From: Planctomicrobium sp051465645 | Lineage (GTDB): Bacteria; Planctomycetota; Planctomycetia; Planctomycetales; Planctomycetaceae | DNA length: 64,000 bases | Direction of reading: 5' to 3' | Assembly: GCF_051465645.1 (NCBI RefSeq) | Contig: NZ_CP195790.1 | Coordinates: forward strand, 4,154,001 to 4,218,000 | Shown: one piece after another, positions 44,054 to 51,971 of the stretch | Layout of the letters: each line of letters begins with the position of its first letter | Position numbering within the stretch: the first letter of the stretch is position 1 | The notes under the pieces: generated by a model | What the model saw: only the letters and a program-made list of their open reading frames with translations | The model's database searches: none | What the model was told of the DNA's origin: nothing | Made by a program: the position numbers and the translations under genes

Positions 44054-45016
44054 ATGGGACAGTCTCGGCGTTCTGCCTTTACGCTTATTGAGTTGCTTGT
44101 TGTCATCGCGATTATCGCGATTCTAATTGCATTGCTACTGCCTGCCGTTCAACAGGCGAGAGAAGCTGCTCGCCGTTCACAGTGTCGGAATAATTTGAAG
44201 CAGATGGGGTTGGCGCTTCATAACTACCACGACACACATAATATCTTCCCGCCTGCATTGATCGGGTCTGGTCGGTACACCTCGGTTCCATTCGTTCTGA
44301 ATACGACTGGATTCGTTCTGATCTTGCCGTTTCTTGAGCAGACGACACTCTATAACATCTACAACTTCTCTTTGCCGGCCAGCATTTCCAATCCTAACGG
44401 ACGTCCATTGGCGGGAGGCGTGACAACAAGCAATGCGAACCGGCCTGTTTATTCTCAAAAACTTGCGACCTATCTCTGCCCGTCTGAATATCACAGCGAT
44501 GTGGTTGTGACTGCAGCGGCAAATACTGCTACCGATTTCTATGAACGGAATCAGTGTGCCAGATCGAATTATCTTTTTGCTTCTGGTGACGTTACTGACT
44601 ACTCGGGGCCTTGGGGGACGATCGCAACGACTGTCAAAGGTGCCTTCGGCAATGATGGTGCGGCGCGGAGTCGAGATATTATTGACGGAATGAGCAACAC
44701 AATCCTGGCTGGTGAATCGAGAATGATTCACACCAGTACTTCATATGGGCCATATTGGGGATGTGGTACGCATACCTGCTGCCACGGATACACTCCCAAT
44801 GCCACTTATAATGTCAATTATCCTTATGGGAACTGTGCTGATAACGCTTCCCGGAAATGTCAGTATGCCTGGGGATTTGGAAGTCATCACACTGGCGGCG
44901 CCCATTTTCTTTTAGGAGATGGGGCTGTCCGGTTTATTTCAGACAGTGTGCATTTTCTGGATGTCTTCCAGCCGCTGAATCGGATCGCTGACGGGAAGGT
45001 CGTCTCCGAGTACTAG
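44054..45016 (+). CDS. DUF1559 domain protein with prepilin-type N-terminus
   Basis: The second DUF1559 protein of the window. The prepilin motif is SAFTLIELLVVIAIIAILIALLLPAVQQAREAARR-like (starting about residue 8), followed by the family stretch QCRNNLKQMGLALHNYHDT. The H-X9-DG signature near the C-terminus is the His of the HTGGAHFLLGDG segment. The ATG at 44054 (320 aa) follows a GGGGG-type ribosome-binding site and is chosen over a TTG at 43958. Cysteines are frequent in the middle (CGTHTCCHG), unlike the first copy. It is followed by a lipoprotein gene 120 bp later, a common pairing in planctomycetes, so both probably work at the cell surface. Confidence 0.93.
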   Translation: MGQSRRSAFTLIELLVVIAIIAILIALLLPAVQQAREAARRSQCRNNLKQMGLALHNYHDTHNIFPPALIGSGRYTSVPFVLNTTGFVLILPFLEQTTLYNIYNFSLPASISNPNGRPLAGGVTTSNANRPVYSQKLATYLCPSEYHSDVVVTAAANTATDFYERNQCARSNYLFASGDVTDYSGPWGTIATTVKGAFGNDGAARSRDIIDGMSNTILAGESRMIHTSTSYGPYWGCGTHTCCHGYTPNATYNVNYPYGNCADNASRKCQYAWGFGSHHTGGAHFLLGDGAVRFISDSVHFLDVFQPLNRIADGKVVSEY

Positions 45017-45030
45017 GATCCGACTCGGAG
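45004..45030 (+). terminator. Hairpin around the DUF1559 stop codon, possible attenuator
   Basis: CTCCGAGT (45004-45011) pairs with ACTCGGAG (45023-45030), with the TAG stop codon in the loop and a moderately T-rich tail. It may reduce transcription into the lipoprotein gene. Confidence 0.35.
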
Positions 45031-45136
45031 TTGTTCTGGTCTGTGCTTCTCTGTTGCTTCTTGCTTTGTGCGCAACCCGTTGGATTGATGACTGGCGTGC
45101 TCTCGGCTTCTGTTCCTGGCTCTCTGGAAGACTCAA

Positions 45137-45586
45137 GTGAATCAGCGACTCATCGTGATACTGAGCGTGGTGACCATCCTGTGCGCGGCTGGGTGTAGCC
45201 GTGATTCTGATTCACGGCTTGTTCCGGTGACGGGGCGGGTGACTGTTCAGGGGAAGCCGGCTGGTGGTGCGCATCTGTTCCTGTACCCCGCCGATGGGAA
45301 ATCGAATCCGTCCGAAGCTCGCAGCGATGCGGACGGGAATTTTGCCGTCGAGACATCAGGAAAGCCTGGAGTGGCGCCGGGGGAATACAAAGTCACAATC
45401 AGTTACCTGATGAATCGTGACAAGACGGTTTATACGCCGAAACCTGAGGATATGGATCTCGAACAGTTGCGGATGCAGGGAAAGGTTGTTGAATCACTTC
45501 CTGCCAAATACACGGACCTGCAAATGACGGAATTAAAAATCGTGGTGACAGATCAAGGGAACTCAGAGGTCAAGTTCGACTTGTAG
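45137..45586 (+). CDS. Small lipoprotein with transthyretin/carboxypeptidase-regulatory-like fold
   Basis: The 149-residue product has a lipoprotein signal (hydrophobic stretch, then CAAGC with the lipidated Cys about residue 20). The mature part shows the fold seen in planctomycete transthyretin-like lipoproteins: VPVTGRVTVQGKPAGGAHLFLYP, then RSDADGNFAV and APGEYKVTISY. These proteins are small beta-sandwiches with no enzyme motif; function is unknown. Start is a GTG at 45137, with GGAAG about eight bases upstream. It lies 120 bp after the DUF1559 gene and probably shares its transcript, which a hairpin at 45004-45030 may attenuate. Confidence 0.85.
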   Translation: MNQRLIVILSVVTILCAAGCSRDSDSRLVPVTGRVTVQGKPAGGAHLFLYPADGKSNPSEARSDADGNFAVETSGKPGVAPGEYKVTISYLMNRDKTVYTPKPEDMDLEQLRMQGKVVESLPAKYTDLQMTELKIVVTDQGNSEVKFDL

Positions 45587-45864
45587 GCTGTTCCTGTTGA
45601 GAGCGTTGATGGCTGGCTTTTCGCCTTCATCGCTGGGGATCTCTGGACATGCTTGTTTGAGCATCAGGGGACGTTGAAATATCCCGGCTTGTTGAATGCG
45701 ATTCGGGAGTGGTAGACTTCTGCGGATTGCAGGATCGCGAGGAAGAGGATGCAGGGCTCCAGCTCACCGGATCGGGCGGGATCGGTCTTCTTCAGGCAAG
45801 AGAGAGAGTCGTTGCTGATGGATGGCGGCTTCGATTGTGCCTCGCTCGCAGAAGGGAGTCTACC

Positions 45865-47442
45865 ATGTTTTTTACTCGTTCTATTAGCCGAAAGCTCAAT
45901 CTTGGGTTGGCCATCGTCTTTGTGCTGGTGGCCGTGTTGATGTTGAGCAGCTTTCGGGGCGTGCGATCCATCCAGGCGACTGTGAGCGACCTGGAACTCA
46001 GCGTCGGGAAGTTGCCACGCAGTGCCGACCTGATTGCATCCTTGAGCCAGCTTTTTGCTCCGCTGACATCTGAGTTTCCAGGGGAAACGACTCCGGTTGA
46101 AGTTCAGCAGGCGGCAGCAGAGCATCAGCGAGAGCAGTTTTCTCGTGTGTTTGAGCATGTTCGAACACGTGTTGAAGAGTTCACGCAGTCCTGGCAGCAA
46201 CTGGATGAAAAACTTCGACACCCTCATGCAGAACAATTGCCTTATCGAACCCTTCTGCTGACTGCTGAAAAAGGGTTGCAGACGATTCAGGCCGCGATTC
46301 CGGGATTAAGTGATCTGAACCGTCGCGAAGTGAACAAACGGGTCATCATGCACACGAATGCGAATGTCATCGAGGTCATTCGCGGGTTGCCTGACCCTGC
46401 AAACCGGTTAAGCGATCGTCTGCGAGACGCAAAATCAGAAGCGTTGCAGCAGCACCGGCTGGTGCTGGTTCTCGGCATGGTCTCTGTTGTTGTGCTGATC
46501 ATTCAGATGACCTGGTATTACCGGTTGATCTTTGTTCCGGTCACGACCTTGTATAAAGGTGTTCGGCGTCTGGCTGCCGGGGATTATGGTCATCGGGTCG
46601 ATGTGCCTACGAAATGTGAAATTGGACAGCTGGCGGATGCGTTTAATGAGATGAGCAGTCGAATTCTGGAAGACCGCCAATCCAAGCAGCGCGAGATTGA
46701 AGAGCGAAGCAAGCAGCTTATTCGTTCAGAACGATTGGCGGGGGCAGGGTTTCTGGCTTCTGGTGTTGCGCATGAAATTAATAACCCCCTGTCTGTGATT
46801 ATGACTGCCGCGTACGGACTCGAGATGAGACTGGGAGATGATGTTCTTGCGAATCTCCCGGAAGCGGATCGGGTTGACGTTCGCGAGTATCTGGGATTGA
46901 TTCAGACCGAGTCGGAACGGTGCGAACGGATCACCAAGAAGCTGCTTGATTTCTCCTACGGAAAAGGAGATGAGCGGAATCGCTATGACGTTGCTGCGAT
47001 TGTGCAGGAAGTGGTCAGCATGGTGAGCCATTTAAGCCGTTATCAGGATCGCCAACTGGTATTTGATCACCCATTGCCGCTTCATGCGTGGGTCAATGCA
47101 CCGGAGATCAAGCAGGTCATCCTTAATCTGGTGGCGAATGCACTGGATGCCACTTCTTCCGACGGTCGAGTTGAAATTCAGGTGAAAGAGTTCCCTGATC
47201 AGGTCGAGATCGCTGTTGAGGACAACGGCTGCGGTATGTCGCCGGAGCAGATGAAGCACATCTTCGAACCGTTCTTCACGACCAAAGATGTCGGAAAAGG
47301 GACGGGGCTGGGGCTGGCGATTACGCACAGGATCGTGCGTGACCACGGTGGAACGCTCGAAGTCATGAGCGAAGGTGCAGGGCTTGGGTCTCGCTTTGTT
47401 CTCCGGCTTCCAAAGCACGAACTTGGTTTGCGGGCCGCTTAA
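45865..47442 (+). CDS. Membrane-bound sensor histidine kinase
   Basis: The 525-residue protein has TM1 (about 12-33), a periplasmic helical sensor of about 170 residues with no named domain, TM2 (about 205-230), a HAMP domain (VTTLYKGVRRLAAGDYGHRV), and the kinase core. The phosphorylated His is in GVAHEINNPL (H303), followed by N-box LNLVANALDA, G-boxes VEDNGCGM and GTGLGL. The H-box type (HEINNPL) is the NtrB/hybrid-like class. There is no response regulator within 6 kb, so it is an orphan. The ATG at 45865 has GAAGGGAG seven bases upstream; a longer frame from 45709 adds 52 residues without homology. Confidence 0.92.
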   Translation: MFFTRSISRKLNLGLAIVFVLVAVLMLSSFRGVRSIQATVSDLELSVGKLPRSADLIASLSQLFAPLTSEFPGETTPVEVQQAAAEHQREQFSRVFEHVRTRVEEFTQSWQQLDEKLRHPHAEQLPYRTLLLTAEKGLQTIQAAIPGLSDLNRREVNKRVIMHTNANVIEVIRGLPDPANRLSDRLRDAKSEALQQHRLVLVLGMVSVVVLIIQMTWYYRLIFVPVTTLYKGVRRLAAGDYGHRVDVPTKCEIGQLADAFNEMSSRILEDRQSKQREIEERSKQLIRSERLAGAGFLASGVAHEINNPLSVIMTAAYGLEMRLGDDVLANLPEADRVDVREYLGLIQTESERCERITKKLLDFSYGKGDERNRYDVAAIVQEVVSMVSHLSRYQDRQLVFDHPLPLHAWVNAPEIKQVILNLVANALDATSSDGRVEIQVKEFPDQVEIAVEDNGCGMSPEQMKHIFEPFFTTKDVGKGTGLGLAITHRIVRDHGGTLEVMSEGAGLGSRFVLRLPKHELGLRAA

Positions 47443-47903
47443 CCTGAGCTCTTCGAAATCGCCCCCCGGGGCGACTTTGGGATATTTAAGAGTCGGTTGA
47501 TGTGATTGTGCGTCTTTATTCCGGATTTGCGGCCGGCACTTGATACCGATGGGGCAAAAAGGGTGAAATTGGAATGTTAGGCGAAATCGGTACTGCCAGA
47601 TCAACAGGGATTGTGCTAAAATTGAGTTGCTCAATGTCGCTGCACTTTGACGTGACGTTGAGTCGAATACTCCTGTGTGGGTGAATGCGAATTCTCTGAG
47701 ATGAGTTGCAGCATTCACCCTTTTTTATGTGTGGGAGTTTTCAGCCTCGTTTCCGTTGGCTGATCGAGTTCGACTTCTTTTGATTTTCAGCGACGCTTTC
47801 GGCTGGATATTTGTGTCGTAACGCTTTTTCTTCAATGCGTTAACGTTATTCTTCAGTCGCTGCTTACAGTCCTGATTTCTGTTTATTAAGTCTCTGGCGA
47901 GCC
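47443..47903. other. Gene-free region with terminators between the kinase and HIT genes
   Basis: 460 bp. A short GC hairpin (TCGCCCC/GGGGCGA, 47459-47474) follows the kinase stop. A 6-bp ATTGAG/CTCAAT hairpin is at 47621-47635, and a full intrinsic terminator at 47679-47726. The last two could belong to an independent small RNA. Confidence 0.45.
47679..47726 (+). terminator. Intrinsic terminator in the gap after the histidine kinase gene
   Basis: A perfect 10-bp stem, GGGTGAATGC (47679-47688) with GCATTCACCC (47711-47720), 22-nt loop, then TTTTTT. Confidence 0.85.
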
Positions 47904-48338
47904 ATGGAACTGCACCCTCAGCTGCTTAAAGATTGCATTCTGCTTGGACGTCTTCCACAAACGGAAGTCCTTTTGCATCGAAATGCGACAGTTCCTTGGT
48001 TGATCCTTGTTCCCGATACGGACGCAGGCGATCTGTTGGACTTGCCGGTTGCATTTCGTGACGCCGTCGTTGGGGAGGCTGCAATTGCCAGCGAGACGGT
48101 CAAGCAAGTTTTTGGACTCCAGAAGGTCAATTTTGCTGCAATTGGGAACGTGGTTCCTCAGTTACATTTGCATGTGGTCGGGCGACACCCCCAGGACGCT
48201 TGCTGGCCAAAGCCGGTCTGGGGAAATCTGACGGAGCAGATTGAATACGCACCGGAGCAAATCAAAACTGTTCAAAGTCGGCTGCAGCAGCTTGCGAATG
48301 TAGCTGGTCAGAGTTTCGTGCCTGCCACTGAACTGTGA
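47904..48338 (+). CDS. HIT family protein
   Basis: A 144-residue histidine-triad nucleotide-binding protein. The core motif is VPQLHLHVVGRHP (about residues 88-100) with catalytic His in HLH; the first His of the canonical H-x-H-x-H is replaced by Gln, as in the GalT-like/HIT subgroup that also ends in PVWG. NFAAIGNVVPQLHLHVVGR and the WPKPVWG stretch are characteristic of this subgroup. Such proteins hydrolyse or transfer nucleoside phosphoramidates or dinucleotides; the substrate here is unknown. It is a single gene, preceded by a terminator. Start is the ATG at 47904. Confidence 0.88.
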   Translation: MELHPQLLKDCILLGRLPQTEVLLHRNATVPWLILVPDTDAGDLLDLPVAFRDAVVGEAAIASETVKQVFGLQKVNFAAIGNVVPQLHLHVVGRHPQDACWPKPVWGNLTEQIEYAPEQIKTVQSRLQQLANVAGQSFVPATEL

Positions 48339-48718
48339 TTCAGGTTCTCAGGTGAGCGTGTCGAGAACTCGCACCTTTAAAAATCGCTCTTGCCAGATTT
48401 CGGTTGAGTTTGGCAGTTTATAACGAGGCCGCTCAAGAGGCTGGCTCTACCATCGACTGGATTTGTCTGACCGGAACATCACCGGTCACAGAGATCCGTT
48501 ATAGTGGAGTTGATCGATTGAATTCGTGTCGCCAGATCCAGGCGGTTTCTGTTCTATCGCTCATCCCGGAAATATCTCTGCCTCTTGAGTGTGCTTGCTT
48601 CAGATGAATTTGTGTTCTCCCGGTTGACGCCAGAGTTAGTTGGTTCTGGCGAAACTTACAGGGAGAGCAGCTTCTGAAGTGAGGCATCAGAGCTTGTAAA
48701 CAACTCGGATTCCACTTC
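48339..48718. other. Intergenic region upstream of the proton-channel operon
   Basis: 380 bp without a recognisable gene. A 7-bp inverted repeat, TGACCGG/CCGGTCA, is at 48468-48488, about 230 bp before the operon start; it could be an operator. No T-run follows it. Confidence 0.35.
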
Positions 48719-49378
48719 ATGGGCACGCTCCTGCGCGATCTTTCGTCGATCTCCCCGTTCGTCATTGGCGGGGCGTTTTGCGTGCATGTGTTTCTGTTTT
48801 TTGTACTGTGGGTCTGGTCCCGTCGTGATCTCAGCACGATTGCCAGTGGACTGTTTGATCTCACCAAGGGCCTGAGAAATCAGAGTCTGCTCGATTCACA
48901 CGCTCATTTGTCTGATCAGATTGATGCGTTTCTTGCGGACGTCAATGATGTGCTTGATGACCCGCAACGCAAAGCGGAACGGAAGCCACTCCTTGAGCGG
49001 ATGCGAATTCTGGATGAGAAACGCCGGTATCTCGATTCGATGCGATTCGACGTGATCTATAACATGGCTCGCACCATGATCGAGGCCTATCCGCTGGCGG
49101 GGGTGCTGGGGACGGTGCTGGCAATTGGCTCGGCACTGCAGGACGACATGTCACGTCAGGCCGGAAGTAGTGTGAGTCTGATTCTTGAACGGTTCTCGGA
49201 ATCGATCTGGTCGACCGCACTCGGATTGATCGGGGCGTTGGTGCTGATGTTCATCAACAGCTGTATGGAACCAGCGTTTCTGCGTCTTTCAGAGAATCGA
49301 CGCCATGTACGAGAGACCGTTGCAAGAGCGAAGCGGGAACTGGCGCTGCTGCCCAATGCAAAGGAGGAGGACGCATGA
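48719..49378 (+). CDS. MotA/TolQ/ExbB-like proton channel protein
   Basis: The 219-residue protein shows the ExbB/TolQ/MotA pattern: TM1 (about 12-33), a cytoplasmic segment with charged helices (35-125), then TM2 and TM3 as YPLAGVLGTVLAIGSAL and SIWSTALGLIGALVLMFINSCM. The conserved AYPLAGVLGTVLAIG and FSESIWSTALGL segments match the family pore helices. It should form a pentamer around two ExbD/MotB-type subunits and conduct protons. Its stop overlaps the next gene by 4 bp (ATGA, 49375-49378), so the two are translationally coupled. Start is ATG at 48719 without a strong ribosome-binding site. Confidence 0.85.
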   Translation: MGTLLRDLSSISPFVIGGAFCVHVFLFFVLWVWSRRDLSTIASGLFDLTKGLRNQSLLDSHAHLSDQIDAFLADVNDVLDDPQRKAERKPLLERMRILDEKRRYLDSMRFDVIYNMARTMIEAYPLAGVLGTVLAIGSALQDDMSRQAGSSVSLILERFSESIWSTALGLIGALVLMFINSCMEPAFLRLSENRRHVRETVARAKRELALLPNAKEEDA

Positions 49379-50211
49379 TTTCACGCCGTCGTCTGACTCT
49401 GCAATTAACCCCATTGCTCGACATGCTGCTGATTGTGGTCTTCATTCAATATTTTCAGCTGCGCGAACGAGAAGTCATTGTTGCTGGAGAGCAGTCAACA
49501 CTGATTGAAGAACGTGCCGTCACTCAAAAGGAGCTGAAAGAACTGTCGATGCGCATGCAGGACCTGCAGCGGCAGTTGGCTGTTTCTGAAGTCGAGACGC
49601 TGCAGGCGCAAGATTCCGCGATGCGAGACCGTCAGACAGCAAAACAATCCGAAGCATCGTTGGAACGGGTCCTCGCCCAGCAACATGTGCTCGGGGAACT
49701 TGTGACTGAACTGTTCAAGATTCCTCCTCAGGAAGTGAATCGAATCCTGAGTGAAGCACGTTCTCCTGTCGATACGCGAACACCTGCGGAACGTGCAAAG
49801 TTAGAAGAACGCTTCCAGCAGCTTTCGGCCCAGAGTCCCGGGAGAATGCTGGAACATCTGTTGTCGTATGATGAAATCCGCAAACGGTGTGATGTCTGGA
49901 ATCTCCATATTGACGCGCAGGGAGTTGTCACACTGACGGATGGGCAACGACCTGCCAGAATCCGGCTGCCGCTGTCGCCGGATGGGGATGTGTTGTCAGA
50001 GCAGTTTGTCAATGAGTTGTTTACCTGGTACCGATCGTTGTCTCAGTCGAAAAGTCTGGTCGTGATTCTGCTGACATACGATCGGGATACTCGAATTTAT
50101 GTGACGGAATCGGTTCGCAGTGCGATGCCGGAATGGGTCACACGAATGCAAGCAGACAGTGCTGGCCGCAGCCGTTTCGAATATGCAGATCTCGGATTCC
50201 GGATTGAATAG
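49375..50211 (+). CDS. ExbD/MotB-like protein with coiled coil
   Basis: The 278-residue protein begins with LQLTPLLDMLLIVVFIQYF, an ExbD/TolR/MotB-type single TM helix with the key Asp (D16), the proton-carrying residue. A long coiled coil (about 40-115) follows, rich in Glu, Gln and Leu, and then a periplasmic region of about 130 residues that I do not recognise (NLHIDAQGVVTLTDG, SLVVILLTYDRDTRIYVTES). It is longer than ExbD (about 140) and lacks a peptidoglycan-binding OmpA motif, so it is neither a standard ExbD nor MotB. It overlaps the preceding channel gene by 4 bp and precedes a third, ExbD-like protein by about 130 bp. Confidence 0.82.
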   Translation: MISRRRLTLQLTPLLDMLLIVVFIQYFQLREREVIVAGEQSTLIEERAVTQKELKELSMRMQDLQRQLAVSEVETLQAQDSAMRDRQTAKQSEASLERVLAQQHVLGELVTELFKIPPQEVNRILSEARSPVDTRTPAERAKLEERFQQLSAQSPGRMLEHLLSYDEIRKRCDVWNLHIDAQGVVTLTDGQRPARIRLPLSPDGDVLSEQFVNELFTWYRSLSQSKSLVVILLTYDRDTRIYVTESVRSAMPEWVTRMQADSAGRSRFEYADLGFRIE

Positions 50212-50340
50212 GGACGCATTGTTTTGGTGTGGTATCATCAACTCATTGAAACAAAAATGAGTCAGGGGAGTGGCAAGGCCGACATGCAAGGCTTTGTGGT
50301 TGCCAACTGATTGACCGGGGCGGACTGGAGCGGATTGAAG

Positions 50341-50838
50341 ATGAAAAAACGAAATCTCTTTGGAGGCGCCTTGCTGGGTGCGGTCGCCCTCGGCATTTAT
50401 CTCGGTCAGTTCTGGAAAGGCCCAGGGTTGGGAGGGGGCGGTGCAGGGGATACATTCAGTCTGACAAACGGCAGTGAACAGGTTCAGTCTGGCATGGATC
50501 GAAACGCGGTTTCTGCTCCCGCGCAAATGGAAAAGACTTCAGGAGAGAAGCCCGCTGAAATTGATCTGGGACTGCCTGCTCTGATGGTCACGATTGTTGT
50601 GCACGATCAGAAATATCGTCTGGTGACAGGTGACAATCCAAAGGTGGGGACGGATCTCACTCTGGACGAAGTGAAGCGGTACGCGGGAGAAACCGTGGGG
50701 AGCGCCGATGGGATTCGGGTGCGAATTCTCAAAGAGCGCGATGCCCGGGAAGGAGCACGATCGGACCTGATCGCGGCTTTAGCGCAAGCTGGCTTGAAAC
50801 GTGAGGAGATTCAGGAATACTCTGAATTCGTAAGATAG
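50341..50838 (+). CDS. Single-TM periplasmic protein with ExbD-like domain
   Basis: The 165-residue protein has one N-terminal TM (LFGGALLGAVALGIYLGQF), a Gly/Ser-rich linker, and a domain with the pattern of ExbD/TolR periplasmic modules: ALMVTIVVHDQKYRL, LTLDEVKRYAG, GIRVRILKERDA, and a final helix-strand DLIAALAQAGLKREEIQEY. The TM lacks the Asp of a proton-carrying subunit, so this is probably an accessory rather than a channel component. I use the ATG at 50341, right after GGAG/GAAG-like bases, not a TTG at 50311. It is the third gene of the proton-channel operon. The family is not known to me beyond this resemblance. Confidence 0.72.
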   Translation: MKKRNLFGGALLGAVALGIYLGQFWKGPGLGGGGAGDTFSLTNGSEQVQSGMDRNAVSAPAQMEKTSGEKPAEIDLGLPALMVTIVVHDQKYRLVTGDNPKVGTDLTLDEVKRYAGETVGSADGIRVRILKERDAREGARSDLIAALAQAGLKREEIQEYSEFVR

Positions 50839-51036
50839 GTGGACGTTGCGGGGTGTGTTGTTTCGTGACTGAGCATCGCGAATCGGCATCGCAGACGGAA
50901 AGTCGTTCAATGCCATGAAGTCCTTCCAGTGCGCTTGCCGATGGGGTTCGATAGGCCGATCTGGTCGACAATATTGATTCCTGCTGCTGTCAGGGCGCGA
51001 GGCTCGGCAGGTGGCAAAGTGTGCGAGGCCGTGTCC

Positions 51037-51873
51037 GTGAGTCAGATTAATCCACTCACCCCGAATCAGGAGATCGAGGCGCTGCAGGCTCGTATTCAGG
51101 AGCTTGAGAAGCAGCTGCTGCAGGCGCAGAAACTCGCTTCTGTTGGTGAACTGGCATCATCGATCACCCATGAGTTCAACAATATTCTGACGACGGTGAT
51201 CAATTACGCGAAATTGGGTCTCCGCAACAAAGATGTCGCCAATCGAGACAAAGCATTCGACAAGATCCTGAATGCCTCTCAGCGCGCTGCCAAAATCACA
51301 ACGGGGCTGCTGTCTTACGCTCGACCACGAGAGAATCGCCCGGAAGCGACGAGTCTGTCTCGGATCGTTCAGGATGTGGTTGTGCTGATAGAAAAAGACC
51401 TGCATGTCCATCGCATCGGACTTGAGCTGAATCTCGATTCGAATCCACATGCCAGCATCAATGCAGGGGAAATTCAACAGGTTGTGTTGAACCTGATGGT
51501 AAACGCCAGACAGGCGATGCAACCCGGCGGGACGTTGTCTGTCTCGGTGACGGAAGATGCGGAATCACAATGGGCTGAACTGTCAGTCAGAGACACTGGT
51601 TCAGGTATCCCGGCTGACAAGCTGCCCTATATCTTCACCCGCTTTTACTCCACGAAAACGGCGGATGGGAATGGTCAGGGAGGAACCGGTTTGGGCCTTG
51701 CCCTGTGTAAGAAGATTATGGATAGCCATCACGGACGGATTCGGGTCGAAAGTGCTGCGGGATACGGGACCAAGTTCACGTTGAAGTTTCCGCTGGTGCA
51801 GGCTCCCAAGTTGATGGATGCGTGCAATGCAACCGGAGACGTGTCGAAGAAGGCGGATGCAAGCCAGCGTTAG
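51037..51873 (+). CDS. Soluble sensor histidine kinase, NtrB-like core
   Basis: The protein has no TM helix. An N-terminal coiled coil (NQEIEALQARIQELEKQ, residues about 9-30) leads into the kinase core. The phosphorylated His is in ITHEFNNIL (H45), followed by N-box LNLMVNARQAM, and G-boxes VRDTGSGI and GTGLGLALC. The HEFNN-type H-box is the NtrB class. I favour the GTG at 51037 (278 aa), with GCGAGG eight bases upstream; GTG 51031, ATG 50941 and GTG 50929 are alternatives that only lengthen the N-terminus. There is no response regulator nearby, so it is a second orphan kinase. Whether it senses the proton-channel complex beside it is open. Confidence 0.88.
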   Translation: MSQINPLTPNQEIEALQARIQELEKQLLQAQKLASVGELASSITHEFNNILTTVINYAKLGLRNKDVANRDKAFDKILNASQRAAKITTGLLSYARPRENRPEATSLSRIVQDVVVLIEKDLHVHRIGLELNLDSNPHASINAGEIQQVVLNLMVNARQAMQPGGTLSVSVTEDAESQWAELSVRDTGSGIPADKLPYIFTRFYSTKTADGNGQGGTGLGLALCKKIMDSHHGRIRVESAAGYGTKFTLKFPLVQAPKLMDACNATGDVSKKADASQR

Positions 51874-51971
51874 ACCTGTGACTGACACGATGATGGCTTG
51901 GCAATTGTGACACTTGGTGAATTCTGTTTCTGTGTACCTGAAGCCGCTATCTCAATTCGAAATTCGCTCGA

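Noticed and set aside
48719..51873. A Zorya-like anti-phage system, suggested by MotA- and MotB-like genes.
   Set aside because: There is no ZorC/ZorD helicase, no long ZorA tail and no nuclease nearby.
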